From positions 1-56,637 of the forward strand of contig JAKPOQ010000117.1 in assembly GCA_029547745.1 (NCBI GenBank): 56,637 bases of DNA. Reading direction: 5' to 3'. This stretch comes from Actinomycetes bacterium. GTDB lineage: Bacteria; Actinomycetota; Thermoleophilia; UBA2241. This document shows positions 45,676 to 53,471 of this stretch, piece by piece (position 1 is the first letter of the stretch; every line of letters begins with the position of its first letter). The notes beneath the pieces are model-generated. The model worked only from the letters and a program-made list of their open reading frames with translations, was not told the origin of the DNA and made no database searches. A program made the position numbers and the translations under genes.

Positions 45676-47040
45676 TCAGACCGGCTCGGCCGGCCAAACG
45701 TCGTGGGAAACGAGGTCCTCGTACGTCTCGGGCCGGCGGATGATCACCAGCCGGCCGTCCTCGACGGCGTAGGCGCCGGCACGGGGCCGGCCGTTGTACT
45801 GGGTCATCGTGTCGAGCGAGTAGGCTCCGACATCACGGAAGACGATTACGTCGCCCACGCCGGTCCTGGCCGACAGACGGCGGTACGGCGTACCGAGGTC
45901 GCCGACGTACACGTCGCCGCTGTCGCACAGCGGCCCTCCGAGGCGGAACGACGCGTCCGCCGGCTCGTCGGCGCGGTTCGCCACGATGGCGCGGAAGTGC
46001 CATTCGGCGAGGGTGTGCTCGATGATGGTGTTGTAACCGGTGTCCAGCAGCAGCCAGTGCTCCTCACCCACGGGGTGGTCGGAGGCGTCAAGGAGGCGTT
46101 TCGTCTTCTCCGCCTCCACATGAGCCACGACAACGGCGGCGTCCGACACCACATAACGGCCGGGTTCGATGAACAGCGCGAGGTCCGGCCGCCGGTCGTT
46201 GACGAGCGCGCAGATCGCCTCGGCGTAGTCATGCGGCGTCGTGATCGCGCAGAAGTAGTCGGTGGCGTCGTAGGCGTCCGCTGTATCGACGTACGGCACC
46301 GGGTAGCCCCCGCCGATGTCGAGGAACTCGAGCGGCCGGCCACAGGCGGCCTCGACCTGTTCGACCAGGTCGAGCGCCTTCTCGACCGCCCGTGCGTAGG
46401 GCTCCACGCTGGTGATCTGCGAACCGATGTGCAGGTGCAGACCGCGCACCCAGAGGCCGTCGAGACGGCAGGCCTGGTCGAAGAGCTCGGCGACGTCGAT
46501 GAGGTCCACGCCGAACTTGCCGCCATGCGCGGTGCGCATCCCCGGGTGCGTCTCGGTCTGGACGCGTACGTCGATGCGCAGGGCCACGTCGGCCTCACGC
46601 CCGAGCGCGACAGACACCTCGTTCACGCGCTCCAGCTCGCACAAGGAGTCGACGACGATGGCACGGATGCCCGCCGTCACCGCCTGTTCGATCTCGGCTC
46701 GCGTCTTGGCCACGCCGTTGAACACGATCTGCCTTCCGGTGAACCCCGCGCGCAACGCCTTCCACAGCTCGCCGCCGGAATTGACCTCGACGTTGATGCC
46801 CGCCTTCTTCACCTGCTCGAGAACCCACAGCGCGCTGCAAGCCTTACTGGCGAAGAAGACCTCGGTGTTCGGGTGACGACTCTGGAAGGCGTCGCGTAAC
46901 GTGGCGACGTTCTCCGCGATGCGGCCGCCGCTGAAGACGAAGAACGGCGTCTGCAGACGCCCGGCGAGGGCCGCGAGGTCGATGTCGTCGAACGTCAGAT
47001 GACCCTCGCGGGTCCCGAGATGCGGGCCACGACTGTCCAC
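45676..47040 (-). CDS. Fold-III PLP decarboxylase (DAP/Orn/Lys/Arg decarboxylase family)
   Basis: A 454-residue alanine-racemase-fold decarboxylase. PFFVFSGGRIAENVATLRDA and VFFASKACSALWVL (PLP lysine in FASKA), LHLHIGSQI, EFLDIGGGYPVPY, FIEPGRYVVSDAA and the C-terminal LCDSGDVYVG are the family blocks; CDSGD gives the active-site Cys. LysA decarboxylates meso-DAP, but length and divergent pairing with an ornithine-racemase-like gene also fit a D-ornithine/D-lysine decarboxylase. Substrate cannot be settled from sequence. GTG 47040 has GGAGG nine bases upstream. Confidence 0.85.
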   Translation of the reverse strand: MDSRGPHLGTREGHLTFDDIDLAALAGRLQTPFFVFSGGRIAENVATLRDAFQSRHPNTEVFFASKACSALWVLEQVKKAGINVEVNSGGELWKALRAGFTGRQIVFNGVAKTRAEIEQAVTAGIRAIVVDSLCELERVNEVSVALGREADVALRIDVRVQTETHPGMRTAHGGKFGVDLIDVAELFDQACRLDGLWVRGLHLHIGSQITSVEPYARAVEKALDLVEQVEAACGRPLEFLDIGGGYPVPYVDTADAYDATDYFCAITTPHDYAEAICALVNDRRPDLALFIEPGRYVVSDAAVVVAHVEAEKTKRLLDASDHPVGEEHWLLLDTGYNTIIEHTLAEWHFRAIVANRADEPADASFRLGGPLCDSGDVYVGDLGTPYRRLSARTGVGDVIVFRDVGAYSLDTMTQYNGRPRAGAYAVEDGRLVIIRRPETYEDLVSHDVWPAEPV

Positions 47041-47073
47041 TGCGCGTCACCTCCCTGGAGCGACCGGGAGCCC

Positions 47074-47079
47074 AGTATA
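47074..47079 (-). promoter_or_regulatory. Candidate -10 box of the decarboxylase gene
   Basis: TATACT on the minus strand in the context ACGTATACTG, 34 bases before the start codon. No good -35 box is seen. Confidence 0.45.
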
Positions 47080-47151
47080 CGTCGCCCCCCGGAGCCGCCC
47101 GACCATGACCGCGTTTGCGCCGCCCTGCCCCGGTCACTAGGGTTTCTCGAT

Positions 47152-48228
47152 ATGCGGATCGTCGCCGACCTCGACAAGATCGCCGTCAATGCCCGCGCCG
47201 CAGTGGAGCTCTGCGCGCGGCACGGCGTCTCCGTCGCGGCGGTCACGAAGTCCGTATGCGGCGACCCCGGTATCGTGCGCGCGATCCTCGCCGGCGGCGT
47301 GACGACGATCGCGGACTCGCGTCTCGACAACGTCCGGCGCATGCGCGACGCCGGGATCGACTGCGACGTGCTGCTGCTCCGCCTGCCCGCCCCCAGCGAA
47401 GTCGAGGACGTCGTCGCCCTGGCCACGCAGAGCCTGGTCTCGGACCCCGGCGTCCTGCGCGCCCTCTCCACGGCCGCTGTCCGCCAGGGCAAGACCCACG
47501 GCGTCGTCGTGATCGTCGAATGGGGCGACCGCCGCGAGGGCGTCATGCCGGACGATGCCGAGGCGGTATGCCGCCTCGCGCTCGATCTGCCCGGCATCGA
47601 GCTCGCCGGGGTCGCCTGCAACCTCAACTGCCTGTGCGGCGTCCTCCCGACCCCGCAGAACCTGGGCGAGTTCGCCGCGTTCGTCGAGAGCCTCGAGAAG
47701 TCGCTCGGGCAGCGCTTCCCCATCGTCAGCGGCGGACACACGACCTGCCTCAGGTTCGTGGACCAGGGTCTCCTGCCGCCGCGCATCGACCACCTGCGCG
47801 TCGGCGAGGGCATCCTGTTCGGCAGGGACAGCATCGCGGACGTGCCCCTGCCCGGCGGCCACACGGACACGTTCAAGGTCTACGCCGAGGCCATCGAGGT
47901 GGCCGACAAGCCGTCCGCGCCCGCCGGCGAGACCGGTCCGGACGCGTTCCTGCGCACGCGGACGTGGCCCGATCTCGGGATCCGCCGGCGGGCGGTCTTG
48001 GCGATGGGCGAGATCGACGTCAACGTGGAGTGGCTCCACCCCACGCGGTCCGGCGTGACCATCGTCGGCGCAAGCTCCGACCACACCGTGGTCGACGTCA
48101 CCGACGCCGATCCTCCGGTCGAGGTCGGCGACGAGCTCGAGTTCAGGGCAGACTATGTCGCCGTAGCAGTCGCCTGGGCGAGCCGATGCGTGCGGCGGGA
48201 ACTGCTGGGAGGGTCGTTCACCCCATGA
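47152..48228 (+). CDS. Alanine/ornithine racemase-like PLP enzyme
   Basis: A 358-residue fold-III PLP enzyme. MRIVADLDKIAVNARAAVEL and VAAVTKSVCGDPGIVRAIL contain the PLP lysine (Lys 31 or so), LAGVACNLNCLCGVLPTPQN and PIVSGGHTTCLRF follow, and LRVGEGILFGRDSI is near the phosphate site. These blocks are typical of the Clostridium ornithine racemase (Orr) group rather than Alr. It lies back to back with the decarboxylase (111-bp shared promoter region), which suggests a D-amino-acid route. The actual substrate is inferred. Confidence 0.78.
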   Translation: MRIVADLDKIAVNARAAVELCARHGVSVAAVTKSVCGDPGIVRAILAGGVTTIADSRLDNVRRMRDAGIDCDVLLLRLPAPSEVEDVVALATQSLVSDPGVLRALSTAAVRQGKTHGVVVIVEWGDRREGVMPDDAEAVCRLALDLPGIELAGVACNLNCLCGVLPTPQNLGEFAAFVESLEKSLGQRFPIVSGGHTTCLRFVDQGLLPPRIDHLRVGEGILFGRDSIADVPLPGGHTDTFKVYAEAIEVADKPSAPAGETGPDAFLRTRTWPDLGIRRRAVLAMGEIDVNVEWLHPTRSGVTIVGASSDHTVVDVTDADPPVEVGDELEFRADYVAVAVAWASRCVRRELLGGSFTP

Positions 48229-48254
48229 CGCCGACAGTGACGGCCACGTATACT
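48225..48254 (+). promoter_or_regulatory. Promoter of the leader ORF and mttB-like operon
   Basis: ATGACG (48225-48230), an 18-bp spacer and TATACT (48249-48254) in the context ACGTATACTG. Predicted start of transcription is near 48261, about 27 nt before the leader ORF. The -35 box overlaps the end of the racemase gene. Confidence 0.6.
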
Positions 48255-48287
48255 GCAGGCGGCCGGCGACGCGGACCAGGGGAACTC

Positions 48288-48392
48288 ATGATCGATGGCA
48301 TGGACATGGGCAGTACCGAGCTTGCGACCGGCATCAGTCGGGCCGACCTCCGTACGACCGCCTTCTCGGGCGGCAAGCTGCACGACTTCTAA
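48288..48392 (+). CDS. 34-residue leader ORF upstream of the mttB-like pair
   Basis: ATG 48288 to TAA 48390-48392, with AGGGGA five bases before the start and a good promoter upstream. The peptide begins MIDGMDMGSTEL, three Met in seven codons, and ends FSGGKLHDF. It has no signal peptide or recognised family. The stop codon is one base before an 11-nt sequence exactly complementary to the ribosome site of the next gene. A ribosome ending here would cover that sequence, so a regulatory leader peptide is the favoured reading. A RiPP-like precursor is a less likely alternative, since no modifying enzyme of a known class is adjacent. Confidence 0.6.
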   Translation: MIDGMDMGSTELATGISRADLRTTAFSGGKLHDF

Positions 48393-48393
48393 T

Positions 48394-48516
48394 ACCTCCT
48401 CGTCGGCGCCCGAGCTCGGAGGCCCGTCGGGGCCGGCAGCGAGGGCGCCCCACCCAGAGCGGCCGCGCTCCATGTCCTGGCGGCCGCTACAGGCCCCCAC
48501 GACCAGACGAGGAGGT
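48394..48516 (+). ncRNA. Structured leader RNA that sequesters the mttB ribosome site
   Basis: All stems are perfect. P1 is ACCTCCTCGTC (48394-48404) with GACGAGGAGGT (48506-48516). P2 is GGCGCCC (48405-48411) with GGGCGCC (48443-48449), capped by GGCCC/GGGCC (48421-48425/48430-48434). P3 is AGCGGCCGC (48458-48466) with GCGGCCGCT (48480-48488). P1 encloses the others as a three-way junction, and its 3' strand is the Shine-Dalgarno sequence of the gene at 48522. I see no match to a cobalamin, SAM or other named riboswitch. Confidence 0.65.
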
Positions 48517-48521
48517 GCGCG

Positions 48522-49979
48522 ATGACCTACGCCGAGACCCGGTCCGTCGGCCGCCGGCAGCGGCCACTGCGCGTCGTGAGCGACGACGACGTGCGCCGTA
48601 TCCACGAGGCCACGCTCGACGTCCTCTCGACGACCGGCTGCACCTACTATTCGCAGCGGGCGCTCGACGTGCTCGCGGCGAACGGGGCGACGGTCGACCG
48701 CGAAACGACCGTCGCCAAGTTGCCGCCCGAGCTGGTCGAGCGCGCCGTCGCCACCATCCCGCGCCGCCTCACGCTCGGCGCCCGTGACCCGTTCTACGAC
48801 CTCCCCATCGACGGCGAGCATGCCTACCTGACGGTCGACGGCTGCGCCGTCTCGGTGCGCGAGGCGGGCGGCGCGGTGAGGCGCTCGACGAGGGACGACG
48901 TGTTCCGCGCCGCCCGCCTCGCGCATGGCCTCGACGGCTTCGGCGCCACGGCGGCGATCGTCTCCGCCCAGGACAAGCCCGAGCAGTCCCGCGTCCTGCA
49001 CGAACTCGACGCCTGCCTGCGCGGCTCGAGCAAGCACGCCGTCGTCGTCTCCGTCCACGACGAGGACGAGGCCCGTTGGCTGATCCGTATGGGCGAGGCG
49101 GTCGCCGGCGGCAGCCGCGAGCTCCGCGAGCGGCCGCTGTTCACCTGCATCCTCTGCACCGTCTCGCCGCTCCACCAGGAGCGCTTCGGCATGGACCTCG
49201 CCTTCACCCTGGCCGAGGCCGGCATCCCGTTCATGCTCTACCCGATGCCGATCCTCGGCGCCACGGCGCCGGTGACACCGGCGGGCACGGCGGTCGTGAA
49301 CAACGCCGAGATCGTCGCCGCCGTCGTCGCCGTGCAGCTCGCCTTCCCCGGCGCGCCCATCATCCACGCCGGAGGACCGACCGCTCTGGACATGCGCACC
49401 GGCTCGTACTTCGCCGCCGGACCGGAGCCGATGCTGCTGCGCTGCGTCCAAGCGCAGATGGCGGCCTTCTACGGGCTGCCGGCCGGCCTCGGCTACGGCG
49501 GCACCAAGGCTAAGGAGCCCGACGCCCGGGCCGCCTGGGAGAACACGCTCACGATGCTCACCGAGTTCCTCGCCGGCGCCGACTTCATCTTCGGCAGCGG
49601 TCTCCTCGACGGCTCGCAGATCTTCGCCCCCGAACTGCTCGTCATCGACGACGAGGTCTTCGGCATGGTGACGCATCTCCTGCGCGGCGTGACGGTCGAC
49701 GACGAGAGCCTCACCGTCGACCTCATCAAGGGAATGGGCTTCGAGGGGCGGTACCTGCGGGAGCGGCAGACGCGCGCGGGCGCGCGTGACCTGTGGCGGG
49801 CGCGCCTCGGCGAGACGCGCTCGTACGAAGCCTGGCGCGCCGCCGGCGCGCCCTCCACCGCGGCGCGCGCCCGCGCGCGCGTCGATGAGATCCTCGCCGC
49901 CCCGGCCGTTCCCTTCCCGGACGACCTCGGCCGCGAGCTGGATTCGATCATCTCCGCGGCCGAGGCGACCGCGCGCTGA
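48522..49979 (+). CDS. MttB-family (trimethylamine methyltransferase-like) protein, copy 1
   Basis: A 485-residue TIM-barrel corrinoid methyltransferase. IHEATLDVLSTTGCTYYSQR is the usual N-terminus; CTVSPLHQERFGMDLAFTLA, YPMPILGATAPVTPAG and GADFIFGSGLLDGSQIF are family blocks. The reading frame has no in-frame amber codon, so it is a non-pyrrolysine MttB homologue, a group acting on quaternary amines such as glycine betaine, proline betaine or carnitine and passing the methyl group to a corrinoid protein. No corrinoid protein or activase is in the window. GAGGAGG six bases before ATG 48522 is the site masked by the leader RNA. Confidence 0.9.
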   Translation: MTYAETRSVGRRQRPLRVVSDDDVRRIHEATLDVLSTTGCTYYSQRALDVLAANGATVDRETTVAKLPPELVERAVATIPRRLTLGARDPFYDLPIDGEHAYLTVDGCAVSVREAGGAVRRSTRDDVFRAARLAHGLDGFGATAAIVSAQDKPEQSRVLHELDACLRGSSKHAVVVSVHDEDEARWLIRMGEAVAGGSRELRERPLFTCILCTVSPLHQERFGMDLAFTLAEAGIPFMLYPMPILGATAPVTPAGTAVVNNAEIVAAVVAVQLAFPGAPIIHAGGPTALDMRTGSYFAAGPEPMLLRCVQAQMAAFYGLPAGLGYGGTKAKEPDARAAWENTLTMLTEFLAGADFIFGSGLLDGSQIFAPELLVIDDEVFGMVTHLLRGVTVDDESLTVDLIKGMGFEGRYLRERQTRAGARDLWRARLGETRSYEAWRAAGAPSTAARARARVDEILAAPAVPFPDDLGRELDSIISAAEATAR

Positions 49980-49991
49980 AAGGAGCTGCCG

Positions 49992-51509
49992 ATGACGCAG
50001 ACAGCAGACAGCCAGCATACAGGGCAGACTTCGAACCGGCCCGGCACACCCGCCAGCGCGTCGCCCGACCCCGCCTTCGTCGGCCGCCGCGTCAAGCTCG
50101 AACTGCTCGACGGCGACGAGGTGCGTCGCATCCACGAAGCCACGCTCGACGTCCTCGCCGACACCGGCATGACGTATCACTCGCAGAAGGCCCTCGACAT
50201 CCTCGCGGCCCATGGCGCCGCCGTCGACCGCGAGACGACCGTCGCCAAGCTGCCACCGGCCCTCGTCGAGCAGGCCCTCGCCACGCTGCCCGCGTCCTTC
50301 GTCCTCGGCGGCCGTACGCCGGCGGACGACCTCACCCTGGACGGCGAGCACGTCTACCTCAGCTCGGACGGCTGCGGCGTGTTCCGCCGCGAGCTCGACG
50401 GCACCGTGCGCCCGTCGCGCAAGAGCGACCTCGTCGACACGGCCCGGGTCGTCCAGGCGATGACGAATGTCTCCGCCACCTCGGCGATCGTCTCGGCCCA
50501 GGACTGCCCCGCCGAGACCCGCGTCCTGCATGAGTTCGACGCCTGCGTGCGCAACTCGAGCAAGCACACGATCGTCGTCTCCATCAAGGAGGACCGCGAG
50601 GCGCGCAGCCTGCTGCGCATGGCCGAGGCGCTGGCCGGCGGCCGCGACGAGCTGCGCCGGCGGCCGCCCTTCACGGCCATCATCTGCACCGTGTCGCCGC
50701 TCCACCAGGAGCGCTTCGGCATGGACCTCGCCCTGACGCTCGCCGAGGCCGGCATCCCCATCAGCTTCTACCCGATGCCGATCCTCGGCGCCACGGCTCC
50801 GGTCACGATCGCCGGCGCCGCCGTCGTCAACAACGCCGAACTCGTCGGCGCCACCGTCCTCGTGCAGCTCGCCCATCCCGGCGCCAAGGTCATCCACGGC
50901 GGCGGGCCGACGGCCATGGACATGAACAGCGGCGCCTACGCGAGCAACTCGCCCGAGGCCATCCTGCTGCGCTCGGTCCAGGGTCACATGGCCGACTTCT
51001 ACGGCATGCCGGCGTGGTTCGGCGCCGGGGCGACCACGGCCAAGGAGCCGGGAGCGCAGTCAGCCTACGAGAACGCCCTGGCGATGTTCATGGCCTACGC
51101 CGACGGCGCCGACCTCACCTTCGGCACAGGCCTGCTCGACGGCTCGCGCATCCTCTGCCTTGAGAACATCGTCATCGACGACGAGGTGTTCGGCATGGTG
51201 CGCCGCATCCTCCGCGGCGTGCGCGTCGACGACGAGTCCCTCGCCGTCGACCTCATCAAGCGCATGGGCTTCGGCGGCGACTACCTCTTCGACCGGCACA
51301 CGCGCGCTCACGTGCGCGAACTCTGGCAGGCGCGCCTGGGCGAGACCGGCAGCTACGACGCCTGGGTCCAGGCCGGTCGTCGCGGTGTCATCGACAAGGC
51401 GGCCGACCGGGTGCGCGAGGTCCTCGCCGCCGAGCCCGAGCCGTTCCCCGACGACCTCGGGCGCGAGTTCGACGCCATCATCCAGGCGGCCGGCGAAGAG
51501 ACCGCATAG
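49992..51509 (+). CDS. MttB-family (trimethylamine methyltransferase-like) protein, copy 2
   Basis: A 505-residue paralogue of the preceding gene, well over half identical by eye (shared IHEATLDVL, CTVSPLHQERFGMDL, YPMPILGATAPVT, VFGMV, DDESL, DLIK). It starts with ATG 49992 after AAAGGAG, 12 bp from the stop of copy 1, so translation is not subject to the leader stem directly. The N-terminal 25 residues are extra. Differences cluster near the barrel mouth (AWFGAGATTAKEPGAQSAY against AGLGYGGTKAKEPDARAAW), which may mean different substrates. No in-frame amber codon is used. Confidence 0.9.
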   Translation: MTQTADSQHTGQTSNRPGTPASASPDPAFVGRRVKLELLDGDEVRRIHEATLDVLADTGMTYHSQKALDILAAHGAAVDRETTVAKLPPALVEQALATLPASFVLGGRTPADDLTLDGEHVYLSSDGCGVFRRELDGTVRPSRKSDLVDTARVVQAMTNVSATSAIVSAQDCPAETRVLHEFDACVRNSSKHTIVVSIKEDREARSLLRMAEALAGGRDELRRRPPFTAIICTVSPLHQERFGMDLALTLAEAGIPISFYPMPILGATAPVTIAGAAVVNNAELVGATVLVQLAHPGAKVIHGGGPTAMDMNSGAYASNSPEAILLRSVQGHMADFYGMPAWFGAGATTAKEPGAQSAYENALAMFMAYADGADLTFGTGLLDGSRILCLENIVIDDEVFGMVRRILRGVRVDDESLAVDLIKRMGFGGDYLFDRHTRAHVRELWQARLGETGSYDAWVQAGRRGVIDKAADRVREVLAAEPEPFPDDLGREFDAIIQAAGEETA

Positions 51510-51519
51510 CGTTGAACGC

Positions 51520-51588
51520 GGCGGCGGGGATGGCGGGGGCGGGGGCGGCGGCTGCGCCGCCGCCCCCGCCCCCGCCATCCCCGCCGCC
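51520..51588 (+). terminator. Perfect 33-bp hairpin after the mttB-like pair
   Basis: Arms 51520-51552 and 51556-51588 are exact reverse complements around loop TGC, starting 11 bp after the stop of copy 2. Nearly pure G/C. No T-run follows, so it would be a strong stem of the U-less type, acting as terminator or as 3' protection of the message. Confidence 0.65.
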
Positions 51589-51732
51589 CCCGTCGCCCCC
51601 TTTGTCGACGCCTCGCCCCAGCGCGCCGCCGCACCGGTGGTACACTCCGACCAGGAGGCCGGGGGGCGGCGGCCAGACCACGTCCAGATGGGGCGCACCC
51701 CCCCGGTCGAGGTCACCAAGGGGGGAGGCGCC

Positions 51733-53355
51733 ATGCGCAGCCACACCATCGCGTCACGTACGTCCATGCCCGTCGCCGCACTTGCGTCCCTGTCGCCCGT
51801 CGCGGCACTTGCGTCCCTGTCGCTCGTCGCCGCGCTCGTGCTCCTGCTGTTCGCCGCCCCGGCGTTCGGCGCCGACGGCCGACGACTGCTGCCGGACACC
51901 GATCCCGTCGCCGCGTATCCGCAGGACTTTCCTAAGGTCAGCGGCCGGGTCGTGGTTTTCTGCGCCACGCCGCCCGGCATGACGCAGAGGGTATACGCCT
52001 GTGACGCAGGAGCAGCGCCTGCCGGCGCATGGCCGGTGGACGTGGTCCTGGGCCATGACCAGCTTGAGCCCTGCGTTCTCACCCGGGGCGCCGTCGTGCG
52101 CATCGTCTGGACTCAGAACGACGGTGACAGCGAGTACGACCTCTACCTCTGGGAGGGACAGAAGAACGGCGTCGCCGCGGCGGGCTTTCCCAAGAAGCTC
52201 ATCGATCGCCCCTACGGACGCGACGCCGGTAACCCCTCTATCGGTGTCACTCGCGTCGCCGGCAAAGACCACGTCGTCGTCGCCTGGAGTGAGAGCCCCT
52301 CGGTGAACCGCCCCGAGGGCATCGCCGCCGTGCACTGGCTGGACCTCACGCGCGACGCCGACGGAGACGGCACGCCGGACTACAAGGACAGCGAATTCGA
52401 CCCGACGGCGGCCGGCACGCTGGCTGACCCAGGCATGACTGGTTCCCAGTTCCAGCCCGACGTCGGCGCCAAGGGCATCTTCTGGCTCGACTCGGCGACA
52501 GAAGACCCGTTGCTGCAGGAGACCTCGATCAGCCGCCTCGATCTTTCTCCGGCGAGCCCCAATGTGACGCGGTTCTACCAAGAGGAACCGGGCTCGGGGT
52601 TCGATGCCACCTGCCTCCGCGCCACCGGTGCCGGCGCCGCCTGGCTGCGCTCGGCCGACTACCCCGGAAGTGGCATGGAGCCGGTCGCCAAGGCGGTCGG
52701 CGGCACGATGAAGGTCGTGACCTTCCTCAACAACCCCTGGGTGTTCGACGTCGAGGGCAGCGCTTACGCGTTCACCCAAGGACACGGCGGGACGACCAGC
52801 GGCGACGCGGACGTGTTCTTCTACACGTCGTCGATCGGCCAGATCGTCGGCGTCTGCACCGTCGGAAGCCCCGTCTACGACAGGCACCTCGCGCAGGACA
52901 AGCCTGCGATCAGCGCCGCACCGGGCGGATACCGGGTCGTCTGGTGCGACCCGCGGGGCGCGACAAGCCCTGGGGGCCTGATGCTCTACCAGGCGCTCGT
53001 CCCCACCGTGACCATCGCCGCCAACCGCACCACGGTGAAGCGCGGCGGGTCGGTGACGTTCACGGCCAGGGTGGCCCCCGATCACGCAGGCTACGCGGTC
53101 AAGTTCCAGACCGGCACGCGCAACGTCATGACGACCCAGTGGGGCACGAACATCTGGTTCACCAACGTCACGACGAAGAAGACGAAGGACCTCGGCGCCG
53201 GCTCGAAGGCCGTATGGACGTGGACGCCGACGAAGCGCGGCACGTACTACTGGAACGTCGCCTTCGGCGGAAGCAAGAAGTACGTTGCGAAGACAGGGTA
53301 CGGCGCCAACCACGTGGGCAGCATGAGCCGCTGGCTCAAGATCGTCGTCAGGTGA
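51733..53355 (+). CDS. Secreted protein with propeller-like repeats and a C-terminal Ig-like domain
   Basis: A 540-residue exported protein. The signal region holds a doubled SPVAALASLS/ LVAAL segment before the cleavage site AFGADG (about 43). The body (60-430) has repeated blade-like phrases (GRVVVFCATPPGMTQRVYAC, GAVVRIVWTQNDGDSEYDLY, GKDHVVVAWSES, GGYRVVWCDPRG) seen in TolB-like beta-propellers. DADGDGTPDYKDSEFDP resembles a calcium-binding thrombospondin-3 repeat. The last 100 residues (VTIAANRTTVKRGGSVTFTA and on) form an Ig-like module. GGGGGAGG precedes ATG 51733. Binding partner unknown. Confidence 0.75.
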   Translation: MRSHTIASRTSMPVAALASLSPVAALASLSLVAALVLLLFAAPAFGADGRRLLPDTDPVAAYPQDFPKVSGRVVVFCATPPGMTQRVYACDAGAAPAGAWPVDVVLGHDQLEPCVLTRGAVVRIVWTQNDGDSEYDLYLWEGQKNGVAAAGFPKKLIDRPYGRDAGNPSIGVTRVAGKDHVVVAWSESPSVNRPEGIAAVHWLDLTRDADGDGTPDYKDSEFDPTAAGTLADPGMTGSQFQPDVGAKGIFWLDSATEDPLLQETSISRLDLSPASPNVTRFYQEEPGSGFDATCLRATGAGAAWLRSADYPGSGMEPVAKAVGGTMKVVTFLNNPWVFDVEGSAYAFTQGHGGTTSGDADVFFYTSSIGQIVGVCTVGSPVYDRHLAQDKPAISAAPGGYRVVWCDPRGATSPGGLMLYQALVPTVTIAANRTTVKRGGSVTFTARVAPDHAGYAVKFQTGTRNVMTTQWGTNIWFTNVTTKKTKDLGAGSKAVWTWTPTKRGTYYWNVAFGGSKKYVAKTGYGANHVGSMSRWLKIVVR

Positions 53356-53413
53356 CGGGCTGAGACTCGCGCGGCCGGCGTCGCCCCGGGGACCCGGCTC
53401 GCGTAGAATCTGC

Positions 53414-53446
53414 GGGCGGGGCCGCCGCTTCGCGGCGGCCCCGCCC
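53414..53446. repeat. Perfect 15-bp hairpin between the secreted-protein gene and pafBC
   Basis: GGGCGGGGCCGCCGC (53414-53428) and its exact complement (53432-53446) with loop TTC. It lies 59 bp after one stop codon and 26 bp before the next start, so it may terminate the first transcript or shape the pafBC leader. Confidence 0.8.
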
Positions 53447-53471
53447 GGCATCGTCACGAGGAGACGCGCGC

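Noticed and set aside
48288-48392. RiPP precursor peptide
   Set aside because: No radical-SAM, lanthipeptide, lasso or YcaO-type enzyme is adjacent, and the link to the RNA stem gives a simpler role; kept only as a low-probability alternative.
48258-48521. Cobalamin riboswitch controlling the corrinoid methyltransferases
   Set aside because: No B12-box-like sequence and the stems do not fit the known fold; the anti-ribosome-site arrangement explains the complementarity better.
48153-50987. A 944-codon open frame on the minus strand opposite the racemase end and mttB genes
   Set aside because: Composition is that of antisense GC-rich sequence, and the plus-strand genes have clear families and ribosome sites.
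48522-51509. Pyrrolysine-dependent MttB
   Set aside because: Both genes are full length with no in-frame TAG; no pyl genes are near.
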